Part shown: piece after piece, positions 1 through 7,148 of the stretch | Position numbering within the stretch: position 1 is the stretch's first letter | Layout of the letters: each line of letters opens with the position of its first letter | NCBI GenBank assembly: GCA_910577155.1 | Contig: CAJTMS010000050.1 | Span: forward strand, 1-13,623 | DNA from: an uncultured Mailhella sp. | GTDB taxonomy: Bacteria > Desulfobacterota > Desulfovibrionia > Desulfovibrionales > Desulfovibrionaceae | Reading direction: 5' to 3' | DNA: 13,623 bases | Program-made: the position numbers and the translations under genes | The notes under the pieces: model-generated | Told to the model about the DNA's origin: nothing | The model's database searches: none | Seen by the model: only the letters and a program-made list of their open reading frames with translations

Positions 1-1034
1 CGGCGATACCCGCTGTACTGCAATAAAAATTCCTGCTGCTTATTTTTCCTGAGCATTTTTCTATAGGATTTGCTTTCTTGTATTGCAAGGATTTCTTTTG
101 CAAAAACAGGCGTTTTTCTCGCCATATCCCACCATAAGGCAATATTTGGATAATAAAAAGGAAGATAGTCTTTACTTATCCTAAAGCCGTTACTGCTCCA
201 CGGTTTAACAGAAAAATGAATAATTTTGGGGCAATCGAGATTTTCATAAAAACTCTCGTCTGCAAAAAAATCCGGATGTTCTTTCCAAAATTTTTTTGTA
301 TCGTTCGGATCGGTCATATTATTCCACATCAAATTCCATTGATAAGGCAGTATTTTAATCTTATCTTTATACACCGCATTTAACGCATCCTGATCCGCAC
401 ACTGCACACGGTAACAGCGCAAAAACTGCAGGCATTGTTCCTGAATATTGTTTTTTCGCCAATATTCAACATCAATAAGCATAACACCTGAGTTAAAATA
501 GCAGACGTCGGGACTGAACGTATAATTTCCCTGTGCAGTATTACCTTGCAAAGTAAGCGCCAGCTGCGGAATATTGGGAACAACGGCAAGGGGTTTTCCT
601 TCCATATTCTGTATCATAAACGGTCTGATATCAGTATTTACCAGTGTATCTCCGTCTAAAAACAATGCCCGTTTAAGCGTTTGGGGCACAAATTCAGCAA
701 ATAAAACCCGATAATAAGCAGCAAAATTTTTGCGCCAGCGCGGACAATCCCAAAAGCAACTGGGGTCTACGATATGAACCTGAATGGATACAGGAAAAAC
801 AAGCGCCAACCGCTCTTCCAATGCTTTAATTTTTTGTTTTGTTTCTTCAGAAAGAATATCTATTAAAATATGAAAGCAAAAACATTCCTCAGCAATATTT
901 TCGTCAGCAGATAAAATATTCTTCGCCGCGTCTTTATAGGAAACAGTTTTATCCAGTTTATCAATAATACTTGTTATGCAAACGCAAATATAGGGAATAT
1001 ATTTTTCATCACCATTAAAAACAATATGATACAT
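1..1034 (-). CDS. Glycosyltransferase family 8 protein, 3' end cut by the window
   Basis: The frame is open from an ATG at 1034 to the left edge: 344 complete codons with no stop, so the C-terminus is missing. Visible GT8 (LPS galactosyl/glucosyltransferase, RfaJ-like) landmarks are an N-terminal strand MYHIVFNGDEKYIPY, the metal- and nucleotide-sugar-binding DxD in LFLDGDTLV (D127, D129), the CYFNSGVMLIDVEYW block (178-192), CADQDALN (212-219), and a C-terminal IIHFSVKPW (271-279) matching the family's HxxGxxKPW site, although the usual Gly is not at its normal place. Family knowledge says such enzymes move a sugar from a UDP-sugar to a glycan such as LPS core or a surface polysaccharide. 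The acceptor cannot be told. No signal peptide or membrane segment is seen, so it is probably cytoplasmic. GAGG lies six bases before the ATG. The first third of the gene is AT-rich. Confidence 0.88.
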   Translation of the reverse strand, partial: MYHIVFNGDEKYIPYICVCITSIIDKLDKTVSYKDAAKNILSADENIAEECFCFHILIDILSEETKQKIKALEERLALVFPVSIQVHIVDPSCFWDCPRWRKNFAAYYRVLFAEFVPQTLKRALFLDGDTLVNTDIRPFMIQNMEGKPLAVVPNIPQLALTLQGNTAQGNYTFSPDVCYFNSGVMLIDVEYWRKNNIQEQCLQFLRCYRVQCADQDALNAVYKDKIKILPYQWNLMWNNMTDPNDTKKFWKEHPDFFADESFYENLDCPKIIHFSVKPWSSNGFRISKDYLPFYYPNIALWWDMARKTPVFAKEILAIQESKSYRKMLRKNKQQEFLLQYSGYR

Positions 1035-1061
1035 ATTATCCTCATTAAATAGTATAAAAAA

Positions 1062-1089
1062 AGTATAGCAATCCAAGCAAAAATTGCAA
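1062..1089 (-). promoter_or_regulatory. Candidate sigma70-type promoter of the GT8 gene
   Basis: On the minus strand TTGCAA (1089-1084) is followed after 16 bases by TATACT (1067-1062). This places transcription start about 20 bases before the ATG at 1034. The -10 matches five of six consensus bases and the -35 four of six. A second TATACT lies at 1056-1051 without a good -35. Inferred from sequence only. Confidence 0.4.
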
Positions 1090-1189
1090 GAATATTGTTT
1101 TGCCCTGCTGATTTGCAGAACCATGTTCCCGCAGTCAATTTTCCGGCTGTTTTTCACCGGCAGTCTGCCCGGACAATCCGTCCGGATAT

Positions 1190-1291
1190 TCAAAATAATT
1201 GTCCAATGGAGGACACAAACAAAACAAGCAATGTCAGCAGGTTAAAAACACATAGCTGCAAACCGATGTTAATACTTCGAGCTGCTTTCAT
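1190..1291 (-). CDS. Doubtful 33-residue hydrophobic small ORF
   Basis: An ATG at 1291 opens a 33-residue frame, MKAARSINIGLQLCVFNLLT and onwards, ending in TGA at 1190-1192. It has a short charged N-terminus and one hydrophobic stretch of about 20 residues, as expected for a single membrane segment or a signal anchor. The frame is open further upstream without a start. The bases before the ATG contain only a weak purine run, not a clear Shine-Dalgarno. It could be a small membrane protein, the remnant of a larger membrane protein, or chance. Function unknown. Confidence 0.12.
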   Translation of the reverse strand: MKAARSINIGLQLCVFNLLTLLVLFVSSIGQLF

Positions 1292-1363
1292 TGCTTCCGC
1301 TGTCAGTTTGAGGATTATTTTTGAGTACGTTCCTCTGAATATGCTCTTGCCCAAACTCTTTCC

Positions 1364-1392
1364 TTTACATTTTGCAAATTACCCACTATACT
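1364..1392 (+). promoter_or_regulatory. Sigma70-type promoter for the gene at 1422
   Basis: TTTACA (1364-1369) and TATACT (1387-1392) are separated by exactly 17 bases, each matching five of six consensus positions. Transcription would start near 1399 and give a leader of about 23 bases carrying AAGGAG. The downstream radical SAM gene probably shares this promoter. Confidence 0.6.
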
Positions 1393-1421
1393 TTTACAAG
1401 ATTTAAATTAAGGAGCTATTC

Positions 1422-1745
1422 ATGGCTTACGATATTCGTTTAGTTAAAATTGTGACAGGGGAATTGACCATCGGAAAATATGACGCAGAAGCAAAAGCGC
1501 TCACGGACGTTGCTATTATGCAGACTGTTCCTGGTCAGCAAGGCGGCGTACAAATTATGCTTCTTCCTTATGGTTACCCTTTTGAACAGGATTTTTGCGG
1601 AAAAATTGAAGAAAAGAACTTCCTCTATGTGTATTCAAAAGTACCGCAGGAAATTATTGATAAATACCTTGAAACAAGCTCAAATATTACTTTAAAATCC
1701 GGCGGATTAAATCCAAATCCTTCTGACGGTAAAATCATTTTATAA
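1422..1745 (+). CDS. Small conserved protein with an Sm-like (LSm-type) fold, function unknown
   Basis: A 107-residue protein with a strong ribosome site (AAGGAG at 1410-1415, six bases before the ATG). Its first half, DIRLVKIVTGELTIGKYD then ALTDVAIMQTVP and GGVQIMLLPYGYPF, has the strand pattern of short Sm-like beta-barrels: a bent strand with L-V-T-G-E, a second strand, then a G-G-hydrophobic strand ending in a P-rich turn. Small LSm-like proteins of this look occur in several bacterial and phage genomes. The resemblance is my reading of the pattern, not a search result. The C-terminal 45 residues (KIEEKNFLYVYSKVPQEIID onward) look like one more strand and a helix. No signal peptide, membrane segment or catalytic motif is seen. 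The radical SAM gene follows after 69 bases and a stem-loop. An RNA- or protein-binding oligomer is conceivable but unproven. Confidence 0.75.
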   Translation: MAYDIRLVKIVTGELTIGKYDAEAKALTDVAIMQTVPGQQGGVQIMLLPYGYPFEQDFCGKIEEKNFLYVYSKVPQEIIDKYLETSSNITLKSGGLNPNPSDGKIIL

Positions 1746-1768
1746 TTTTTTCTTTAACATATTCTTTT

Positions 1769-1797
1769 GAAAGTGAGGGGAGTTTCCTCTCACTTTC
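1769..1797 (+). terminator. Stem-loop between the Sm-like gene and the radical SAM gene (terminator or attenuator)
   Basis: GAAAGTGAG pairs with CTCACTTTC (nine Watson-Crick pairs), extended inward by a G-T and two G-C pairs around a loop of about five bases. What follows is TGTTATAAAGG, so the U-tract is poor. It lies only 17 bases before the next start codon, so it could be a leaky terminator or a processing or stabilising hairpin rather than a full stop. Confidence 0.5.
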
Positions 1798-1814
1798 TGT
1801 TATAAAGGGTTATC

Positions 1815-4406
1815 ATGCGTGAAATTTTAGCCTTGCTTCCAAAACCCAGCCGTTACCTTGGCATTGAAGAAGGTGCCGTAGAAGTTGATTTATCCAAAAC
1901 AGAACTGCATACTGTTTTAGCCTTTCCCGACATGTATGAAGTAGGCATGTCCTACCTTGGGCTTAAAATTTTATACAGCCTTTTGAATAATCACCCCAAA
2001 ATCACCGCAGAACGCGTCTTTGCGCCCTGCCGCGATGCAGCAAAAATCATGCGGGAACATAATGTTCCTCTGGCTACCCTTGAAAGCGATACACCCCTTG
2101 CCAAAACCCATTTAATTGGCTTCACCGTTACCACGGAATTATGCTTTACCAATCTTCTGTACATGCTTGATCTTGCCCATATTCCCTTGCGGGCAGAAGA
2201 CAGGGGCGAGGATTTGTTGCGTTATCCCATTATTATGGCTGGCGGCGGCTGTACTCTTTGTTCAGAACCTGTTGCACCCTTTATGGATATTATGGCTCTT
2301 GGCGAAGGGGAGCTTATCCTGCCTCCGCTGACTACATTGCTTATGCAGGCTCGCCGTGAAAAATGGACAAAAACACAATTTTTAGAAGCAGCACGCTTTA
2401 TTCCCGGAATTTATGTTCCCCGTTTTTTTGATTTAAAAGAAGACGGAACACTGACCCCAAAATTTGCTGATTACACAAAAATCAAACGTCGTGCCGTTGC
2501 CGATTTAAAAGACGCTCCCTACCCTGAAAAACAGGTTGTGCCTTTTGGGGCTGTGCACAACAGGCTTTCCCTTGAAATTGCAAGGGGCTGCACAAGAGGC
2601 TGCCGTTTCTGTCAGGCAGGCATGACCCTGCGCCCCTCACGTGAACGAAATGTGGAAGAAATTAAACAAATTTTAAATTCCTGTCTTGATAAGACAGGTT
2701 TTGACGATGTTTCTTTTCTTGCCCTTTCCTGCGGCGATTTTTCCATGCTCAAGCACTTGTTTTTGGACGCTGCAAAAAAATGCCGGCAAGAACAAATTTC
2801 CATTTCCCTGCCTTCCCTGCGTGTAGGCTCTGTTGACGGGGATATTATGAAAGCCATGGCAGGCATCAGACGCACAGGGGCTACCCTCGCTCCGGAAGCC
2901 GGAAGTCAGCGCTTGCGCAATGTTATTAATAAAGGCATTACGGAAGAAGCCCTTATTCACCATGTGCGTCAATTAGTTGGCTATGGCTGGCAACAGGTAA
3001 AACTGTATTTCATGCTGGGACTGCCTACGGAAACCTATGAAGATTTGGACGCTATCGTGGAGCTTTGCAAAAAAGTCCGTGACTGCTGCCGTCTGCCCAA
3101 TGAAAAAGGTTACATTGAAGGTCCCCGCATTGCAGTGACGGCTGCCCTTTCTCCTTTTGTACCCAAAACCCATACGCCTTTCCAGTGGGAAGCGCAAATT
3201 CCTCTGGAAGAAATGAAAAAACGTATTTTCTATTTGCGTGACCAGTTCAAAAAACAAAAAGCCCTTACTATGCGCTGGCACGAGCCTGCCATGAGCCACC
3301 TCGAAGGGATTATTTCCCGCGGGGACAGGCGACTTGCCCCCTTTATCGAAAGTGCTTACAAAAAGGGTGCAGTTTTTTCCACATGGGTGGAAGGATTCAG
3401 CTTAGAACCATGGTATGAGGCAGCAAAAGAATGTCATATCAATATTGAGGAATGGATTGGCAAACGAGATATTTCAGCCCCTCTGCCATGGGATCATTTG
3501 GAAGCAGGACTGAGTAAAGAATTTCTGAAAAAGGAACGGGAACGTGCCTTGCAGGAAAAAATCACCGAAGACTGCCGTTATCATGCCTGCAGAAACTGCG
3601 GATCCTGCGATACAAAAGCAGGAACTTCCCTGCTCAAAGAACAAGGTGATGCCCCTCTGCAGACCATGCTCAATCAGGCTCACAGGGATCAAATTGAATT
3701 TGGAGAAATTCCCGTACCTCAACCTGCTGAAAAAACAGAAGCTCCCCATATTGACGATAAACTCAAACAAAAGGCTGTCCGTTACCGCATTTGGCATAAA
3801 AAAATGGGACAATCGGCTTTTTTAAGCCAACTGGAAATACAGGCACTTTTTGACAGGGCAATGCGCCGGGCAAAACTGCCCCTTGCCTTTTCTCAGGGCT
3901 TTCACCCTATGCCCCTGCTGACCTTTGGCATGGCTCTGACCACCGGCATTGAAAGCGAGGCAGAATGGTTTGCCATAACCTTACGCAGTCCCATGGACAA
4001 AGAAGACGTTGTCAGGGCATTAAATCCGCATATGCTCAGGGGCATGGAAATTACTGCCATTGAAGAAATACCGCTGACAGGCACTATCCGCAATGCCGTC
4101 AAAGAAACATTCCTTTTAGGGCATACAACGTATGCAGATGAAGCAGTCCGGAATGCCATGGAAGATTTTGCGGGCAAAAACGAAGTCATCTACAGCAAAA
4201 CCAATAAAAGAGGTGTGCAGAAAACCCGTAATATCCGCCCTGTGCTGACAGCCTATAAAAAAAGCGAATACCCTGATTTTGCAGTGGAAATGACTTTGTC
4301 TTGGGAAGAAGGCTATATTTCCCCTATAACTTTCAGCCAGTTTATTTTGGAAAACAGCTCCGGCGTTGCTTTAAAAATCAGAAAAATACAGCAGCATTTT
4401 GCGTAA
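1815..4406 (+). CDS. B12-binding-domain radical SAM protein fused to a DUF2344 domain (TIGR03960 + TIGR03936 type)
   Basis: The protein has 863 residues. Residues ~1-240 resemble the cobalamin-binding-type N-terminal domain of TIGR03960 proteins (FPDMYEVGMSYLGLKILYSL; YPIIMAGGGCTLCSEPVAPF; ALGEGELI). The radical SAM core carries the Fe-S/SAM motif CxxxCxxC in RGCTRGCRFCQAG (C259, C263, C266) and continues with FLALSCGDFS, LAPEAGSQRLRNVINKG and FMLGLPTETYEDL. Near residue 587 lies a second cysteine cluster, C587-x4-C592-x2-C595-x2-C598, a possible extra metal site. From about 653 (KAVRYRIWHKKMGQSAFLSQ; FSQGFHPMPLLTFG) runs the DUF2344/TIGR03936 domain, which many bacteria encode as a separate neighbouring gene. 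The reaction of this family is not known to me. RNA modification is often suggested because DUF2344 genes tend to lie near RNase G, but no rng gene is here. AAAGGG precedes the ATG by five bases. The protein is probably cytoplasmic. Confidence 0.92.
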   Translation: MREILALLPKPSRYLGIEEGAVEVDLSKTELHTVLAFPDMYEVGMSYLGLKILYSLLNNHPKITAERVFAPCRDAAKIMREHNVPLATLESDTPLAKTHLIGFTVTTELCFTNLLYMLDLAHIPLRAEDRGEDLLRYPIIMAGGGCTLCSEPVAPFMDIMALGEGELILPPLTTLLMQARREKWTKTQFLEAARFIPGIYVPRFFDLKEDGTLTPKFADYTKIKRRAVADLKDAPYPEKQVVPFGAVHNRLSLEIARGCTRGCRFCQAGMTLRPSRERNVEEIKQILNSCLDKTGFDDVSFLALSCGDFSMLKHLFLDAAKKCRQEQISISLPSLRVGSVDGDIMKAMAGIRRTGATLAPEAGSQRLRNVINKGITEEALIHHVRQLVGYGWQQVKLYFMLGLPTETYEDLDAIVELCKKVRDCCRLPNEKGYIEGPRIAVTAALSPFVPKTHTPFQWEAQIPLEEMKKRIFYLRDQFKKQKALTMRWHEPAMSHLEGIISRGDRRLAPFIESAYKKGAVFSTWVEGFSLEPWYEAAKECHINIEEWIGKRDISAPLPWDHLEAGLSKEFLKKERERALQEKITEDCRYHACRNCGSCDTKAGTSLLKEQGDAPLQTMLNQAHRDQIEFGEIPVPQPAEKTEAPHIDDKLKQKAVRYRIWHKKMGQSAFLSQLEIQALFDRAMRRAKLPLAFSQGFHPMPLLTFGMALTTGIESEAEWFAITLRSPMDKEDVVRALNPHMLRGMEITAIEEIPLTGTIRNAVKETFLLGHTTYADEAVRNAMEDFAGKNEVIYSKTNKRGVQKTRNIRPVLTAYKKSEYPDFAVEMTLSWEEGYISPITFSQFILENSSGVALKIRKIQQHFA

Positions 4407-4424
4407 AAAACAATACGCTGCAAC

Positions 4425-5438
4425 TTATTTAAATAAAGACAAATAACTGGGTAAACCAAATAAAGGCTCTGCTGTTTTAACCGCCCGCACAATGGCTTTT
4501 TCCATAACCATGGTGCAGAGCACTCCCAAGGCATTGATATCAGCTTTTTTCTCGCCTAAACTCACCGCATAAACGGTATCTCCGTCAGCCATAGTATGCA
4601 CAGGGCTAATAGTACGGGCATAGGCATTGTGCGTGACTGATGCAAGCTTTGACAGCTGTGCCTTGTCAAATTTTGCATTGGTAAAAATAATCCCCAGTGT
4701 TGTATTGATGACGCTGTGCTGCTTTTGTTCTTCTTGACTTTGTGTAAAAAGATTTTGTTCTTGAGCTAAAAGTTTTAATAATTCTAATTGGGCAGTCCGG
4801 TCAGAAGAAAACGATTTTTTATCGGAAGCTAAGATACCGGCAATTTTCTGCCCCGTTTCCGGGTCAAAAATATCCCCTAAGGCATTGAGCACCACCACAG
4901 CACCTGCCTGTATGCCGTCCAGTTCCAGAGCATATGCACCAATGCCTGTTTTCATGGCATAATCCATACCCAAAACCTTACCCACACTCGCACCCATGCC
5001 AGCTCCAATACACCCCTCTAAAAAAGCTGTATTTGCGGCATTTTTACAGGCTTGATACGCCATTTCCCTGCCGGGACGAACCGTGGCACTCCCTACAGTC
5101 AAATCAAACAGGCAAGACTGACAAACAAGCGGAACTTTTGTTACCCCTACATCAAAGCCAATGCCCCGCTCTTCCAAATAGTTGAGCACGCCGCCGCCTG
5201 CATCCAGACCAAAAGCAGAACCGCCGGAAAGCACAAGAGCATGCAAACCGTTTGCCCCTTTTTGCGGATCAAGAAGCGGTGTTTCACGGCTGGCAGGTCC
5301 TCCGCCCCGTATATCAGCCCCCACAGGGCTCAGTCTGTCAAAAAGAAAAACACTTACCCCCGTGCCTGCTTCCTTGTCTTCAGCATGCCCGGCTTTAAAT
5401 CCCTGAATGGCAAAAAGAGGAATTTCCTGTATTTTCAT
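4425..5438 (-). CDS. P1 family (DmpA/S58-type) peptidase, self-processing aminopeptidase-like
   Basis: A 337-residue protein of the L-aminopeptidase/D-esterase family. Landmarks are GTGVSVFLF and VGADIRGGGPASRET near the N-terminus, then HALVLSGGSAFGLDAGGGVL, VPLVCQSCLFDL, GCIGAGMGASVGK, and the NTTLGIIFTNA segment (N245-T246-T247) where the family cleaves itself and exposes its N-terminal Ser/Thr nucleophile. Here Thr246 or Thr247 is the likely nucleophile. It ends with SPVHTMADGDTVYAVSLG. Family members hydrolyse N-terminal residues from peptides, amides or beta-peptides; the substrate here is unknown. No export signal is seen, so it is probably cytoplasmic. It starts 21 bases after the MFS transporter gene and has no clear Shine-Dalgarno, so translation may depend on coupling. 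A transporter-peptidase pair that takes up and trims a small peptide is an inference. Its stop lies only 18 bases from the convergent radical SAM gene. Confidence 0.9.
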   Translation of the reverse strand: MKIQEIPLFAIQGFKAGHAEDKEAGTGVSVFLFDRLSPVGADIRGGGPASRETPLLDPQKGANGLHALVLSGGSAFGLDAGGGVLNYLEERGIGFDVGVTKVPLVCQSCLFDLTVGSATVRPGREMAYQACKNAANTAFLEGCIGAGMGASVGKVLGMDYAMKTGIGAYALELDGIQAGAVVVLNALGDIFDPETGQKIAGILASDKKSFSSDRTAQLELLKLLAQEQNLFTQSQEEQKQHSVINTTLGIIFTNAKFDKAQLSKLASVTHNAYARTISPVHTMADGDTVYAVSLGEKKADINALGVLCTMVMEKAIVRAVKTAEPLFGLPSYLSLFK

Positions 5439-5459
5439 AGAGATAACTATTTACTGTGC

Positions 5460-6695
5460 TTATTGCTGCTCACCATGGGAAAGAGCATAGGTATCTTTGG
5501 CAATAAAACTGCAAAGAAGAGCAAGCACGGCACTAAAAAGGACAAGTCCGCAAGCCGTGCGGTAAGAGCTGATAGTGTCATAGCCTGCCTGAGATGTATA
5601 GGTCAAAATCTTGCCGAACAAAATTTGCGTCAGTGCCGTCCACAGCGGATAAAACATATTGAACAGACCAAGGGCTGTGCCTGTCAATCCCTTGGGACAA
5701 ATTTCTTTGACCATGGTATTGCAGATATTTGAGCCGGATACACCGCACATAAACATAATACCCAAAATAACAAACATAAAATAATTTAAATGCCCTGCAG
5801 CAAAAACAAACAATGCACAAGGAACAGCATAAATAACAGTAATCAAAATCAACACTTTTTTCCTGCTGTGGAAAACCATATCGGACAAAAAGCCTACGGA
5901 AAACTGGATAAAAATAAGACACGCGCCGCCAATGGAAATCACGGAAGACAACTGCAATGCTCCATAGGAAGAGGTATTTTGCATGTACTCGATAAACCAC
6001 AGGTTTATCATCATATAAATGGAACCTGTTGCCACCATTTGCCAAAGGCATAAGGGCCAAAAATGTTTGTTTTTAACAACGGTCAAAAGCCCGCCGAACA
6101 CACTCTTGAGCGTTGCCTTTTCCTTTTTGGGAATTTGATAGGGAGAAATCTCCGGAATGAAGAAAAACCAGCAAAAGGTCAGCCCAAGAATAATAAATAC
6201 CATGAGCCCCATAGCTCCCCGCCATGTCAAAAGCTGGGTCACCACTAAAAGGGGGGTTGCAGCTAAAACCGGTCCAAGTTCGCTGATACCGCACAAAATA
6301 CTGTTTGCCCTTGCAAAGTTTTGGGGAGGAAACCAAAGGCTCAGCATGGTAATGGAAATAACGGACAAGGATACCCCGAACCCAATAAAAAAACGGGAAA
6401 CAATTACCTGCCACTGCGTTTGTGAAAAGGTAAAACCAAGGGTGGCAAGACCTGCTATTAAAGTGAAAATAATCAGGATTTTTCGAGGTCCAAAAGCATC
6501 TGCCAAAATCCCGGCAGGCAGCTGCATAAAACCATAGGAAAACATGGTTGCCGCACTGACATAGCCAATATTTTGCGGCGTAAAGGCAAAATCAGCCACC
6601 ATATAGTCCACAAGCACTGTAGGACAGCTTCTTGACAATAAACTCAAAAGGTAGCCAATACCGCAGAGAATAAGAACAAAATAACTTTTTTTCAT
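5460..6695 (-). CDS. MFS transporter
   Basis: A 411-residue protein with about 12 hydrophobic segments split by a charged central loop (near residues 188-205, IPKKEKATLKSVFGG). The MFS signature between segments 2 and 3 is seen as GILADAFGPRKI, after the FSYGFMQLPAG motif. RFFIGFGVSLSV matches the motif of segment 4. It sits in the inner membrane and moves a small solute. The overall look is of an MFS_1 member of the anion/organic-acid or phthalate-permease-like type, but the substrate cannot be read from sequence. AAGGTG lies seven bases before the ATG. It begins 44 bases after hypC and is followed within 21 bases by the P1 peptidase gene, so the three genes are probably co-transcribed. Confidence 0.9.
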   Translation of the reverse strand: MKKSYFVLILCGIGYLLSLLSRSCPTVLVDYMVADFAFTPQNIGYVSAATMFSYGFMQLPAGILADAFGPRKILIIFTLIAGLATLGFTFSQTQWQVIVSRFFIGFGVSLSVISITMLSLWFPPQNFARANSILCGISELGPVLAATPLLVVTQLLTWRGAMGLMVFIILGLTFCWFFFIPEISPYQIPKKEKATLKSVFGGLLTVVKNKHFWPLCLWQMVATGSIYMMINLWFIEYMQNTSSYGALQLSSVISIGGACLIFIQFSVGFLSDMVFHSRKKVLILITVIYAVPCALFVFAAGHLNYFMFVILGIMFMCGVSGSNICNTMVKEICPKGLTGTALGLFNMFYPLWTALTQILFGKILTYTSQAGYDTISSYRTACGLVLFSAVLALLCSFIAKDTYALSHGEQQ

Positions 6696-6739
6696 CTTGC
6701 ACCTTAAAAAATTAATTTTTCAATACAAAAAGACAAAAG

Positions 6740-6985
6740 CTAAAATTCTACAACCTGTCCGGTTTGGGCTACTTCTTTTAATAAGTTTAATGCTTCATCT
6801 GCCTCTTTTTCCTCAAGCACACGAAGGGCAAATCCGGCATGGACTATCATATAATCTCCTACTTTTGGAGCCTTTTCCAAAAGCATGGTGGAAACAGTCA
6901 AAAAAGTTTCCCCTTCTCCGACACGGACTTTTGCTGCATCATTTTCCAAAACTTCCGTTACGCAAACAGGAACTGCTAAACACAT
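6740..6985 (-). CDS. hypC: HypC/HybG/HupF-family [NiFe]-hydrogenase maturation chaperone
   Basis: An 81-residue protein beginning MCLAVPVCV, the HypC hallmark in which Cys2 becomes the working N-terminal residue and, with HypD, carries the Fe(CN)2CO group to the hydrogenase large subunit. The second conserved block, VGDYMIVHAGFALRVLEEKEA, includes the family histidine (His49). Length is normal (75-95). A longer reading from TTG at 6991 (MSMCL...) is possible on paper, but it would bury the essential cysteine and leave only one base between GAGG and the start. The ATG at 6985 has AGAGG at seven bases, so I choose it. No other hyp gene or hydrogenase subunit is in the window. The MFS gene follows 44 bases downstream. 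The promoter at 7017-7045 drives it away from the mla operon. Confidence 0.93.
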   Translation of the reverse strand: MCLAVPVCVTEVLENDAAKVRVGEGETFLTVSTMLLEKAPKVGDYMIVHAGFALRVLEEKEADEALNLLKEVAQTGQVVEF

Positions 6986-6992
6986 ACTCAAT

Positions 6993-6997
6993 CCTCT
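6993..6997 (-). promoter_or_regulatory. Ribosome binding site that fixes the hypC start
   Basis: AGAGG on the minus strand ends seven bases before the ATG at 6985 and only one base before the TTG at 6991. The spacing therefore favours the ATG, which also places Cys at position 2 as HypC function requires. Confidence 0.75.
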
Positions 6998-7016
6998 TTA
7001 TCAATTCAGTAAACTT

Positions 7017-7045
7017 GTTATACTTCTTTTCTTCATCCCTGACAA
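7017..7045 (-). promoter_or_regulatory. Sigma70-type promoter of hypC
   Basis: On the minus strand TTGTCA (7045-7040) and TATAAC (7022-7017) are exactly 17 bases apart, each with five of six consensus matches. Transcription would begin near 7010, about 25 bases before the hypC ATG. Confidence 0.6.
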
Positions 7046-7084
7046 GTTTTCCGGCACATTTTTCGGTAAGCAAAAGCCGTTTTC

Positions 7085-7133
7085 ACACTTATAATTTTAT
7101 TGCCAAGTGTAAGAAAATAGTCTATTAACACTT
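7085..7133. repeat. Three ACACTT half-sites overlapping the mlaE promoter region
   Basis: ACACTT occurs at 7085-7090 and 7128-7133 in direct orientation, and its complement AAGTGT lies between them at 7105-7110. The two direct copies extend to an identical nine bases, ACACTTATA (7085-7093 and 7128-7136), 43 bases apart. The middle copy touches the proposed -35 and the last overlaps the proposed -10. This looks like a possible operator, but chance is not excluded in such AT-rich DNA. Confidence 0.3.
7100..7128 (+). promoter_or_regulatory. Candidate promoter of the mla operon
   Basis: TTGCCA (7100-7105, five of six matches) and TATTAA (7123-7128, four of six) are separated by 17 bases. Start of transcription would be near 7135, giving a leader of only about 14 bases that contains the AGGAAAG ribosome site at 7138-7144. 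A better -10 word, TATAAT at 7090-7095, has no recognisable -35 partner and is an alternative. Confidence 0.45.
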
Positions 7134-7148
7134 ATACAGGAAAGAAAT

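Larger units (their letters stand above)
1035..1421. other. Intergenic stretch without a convincing gene
   Basis: This 387-base stretch separates the leftward GT8 gene from the rightward gene at 1422. It holds the two divergent promoter candidates (1062-1089 and 1364-1392). A 103-codon plus-strand frame at 1095-1406 has no recognisable domain and no ribosome site. A 33-codon hydrophobic frame lies on the minus strand at 1190-1291. Around 1141-1185 there are several CCGG-containing words, including a five-pair hairpin (1169-1185). No RNA gene was recognised. It may be decayed coding DNA. Confidence 0.5.

Noticed and set aside
1169..1185. CCGGA/TCCGG hairpin in the left intergenic stretch
   Set aside because: Only five pairs with a seven-base loop and no U-tract. 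It does not stand out from chance.
1095..1406. 103-codon plus-strand frame before the Sm-like gene
   Set aside because: No ribosome site, no recognisable domain, low-complexity residue mix, and it runs through the promoter of the gene at 1422.
4425..4436. Perfect palindrome TTATTTAAATAA as a terminator between convergent genes
   Set aside because: All A-T pairs with no loop, and it overlaps the last codons of the peptidase gene. It is too weak to count as a terminator.
5052..5732. 226-codon plus-strand frame across the P1 peptidase and MFS genes
   Set aside because: It is antisense to two clear genes and crosses their junction, with no family resemblance.
6986..6991. TTG start adding two residues to HypC
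   Set aside because: It would move the essential Cys2 inward and leaves one base between GAGG and the start. The ATG at 6985 fits both spacing and family.
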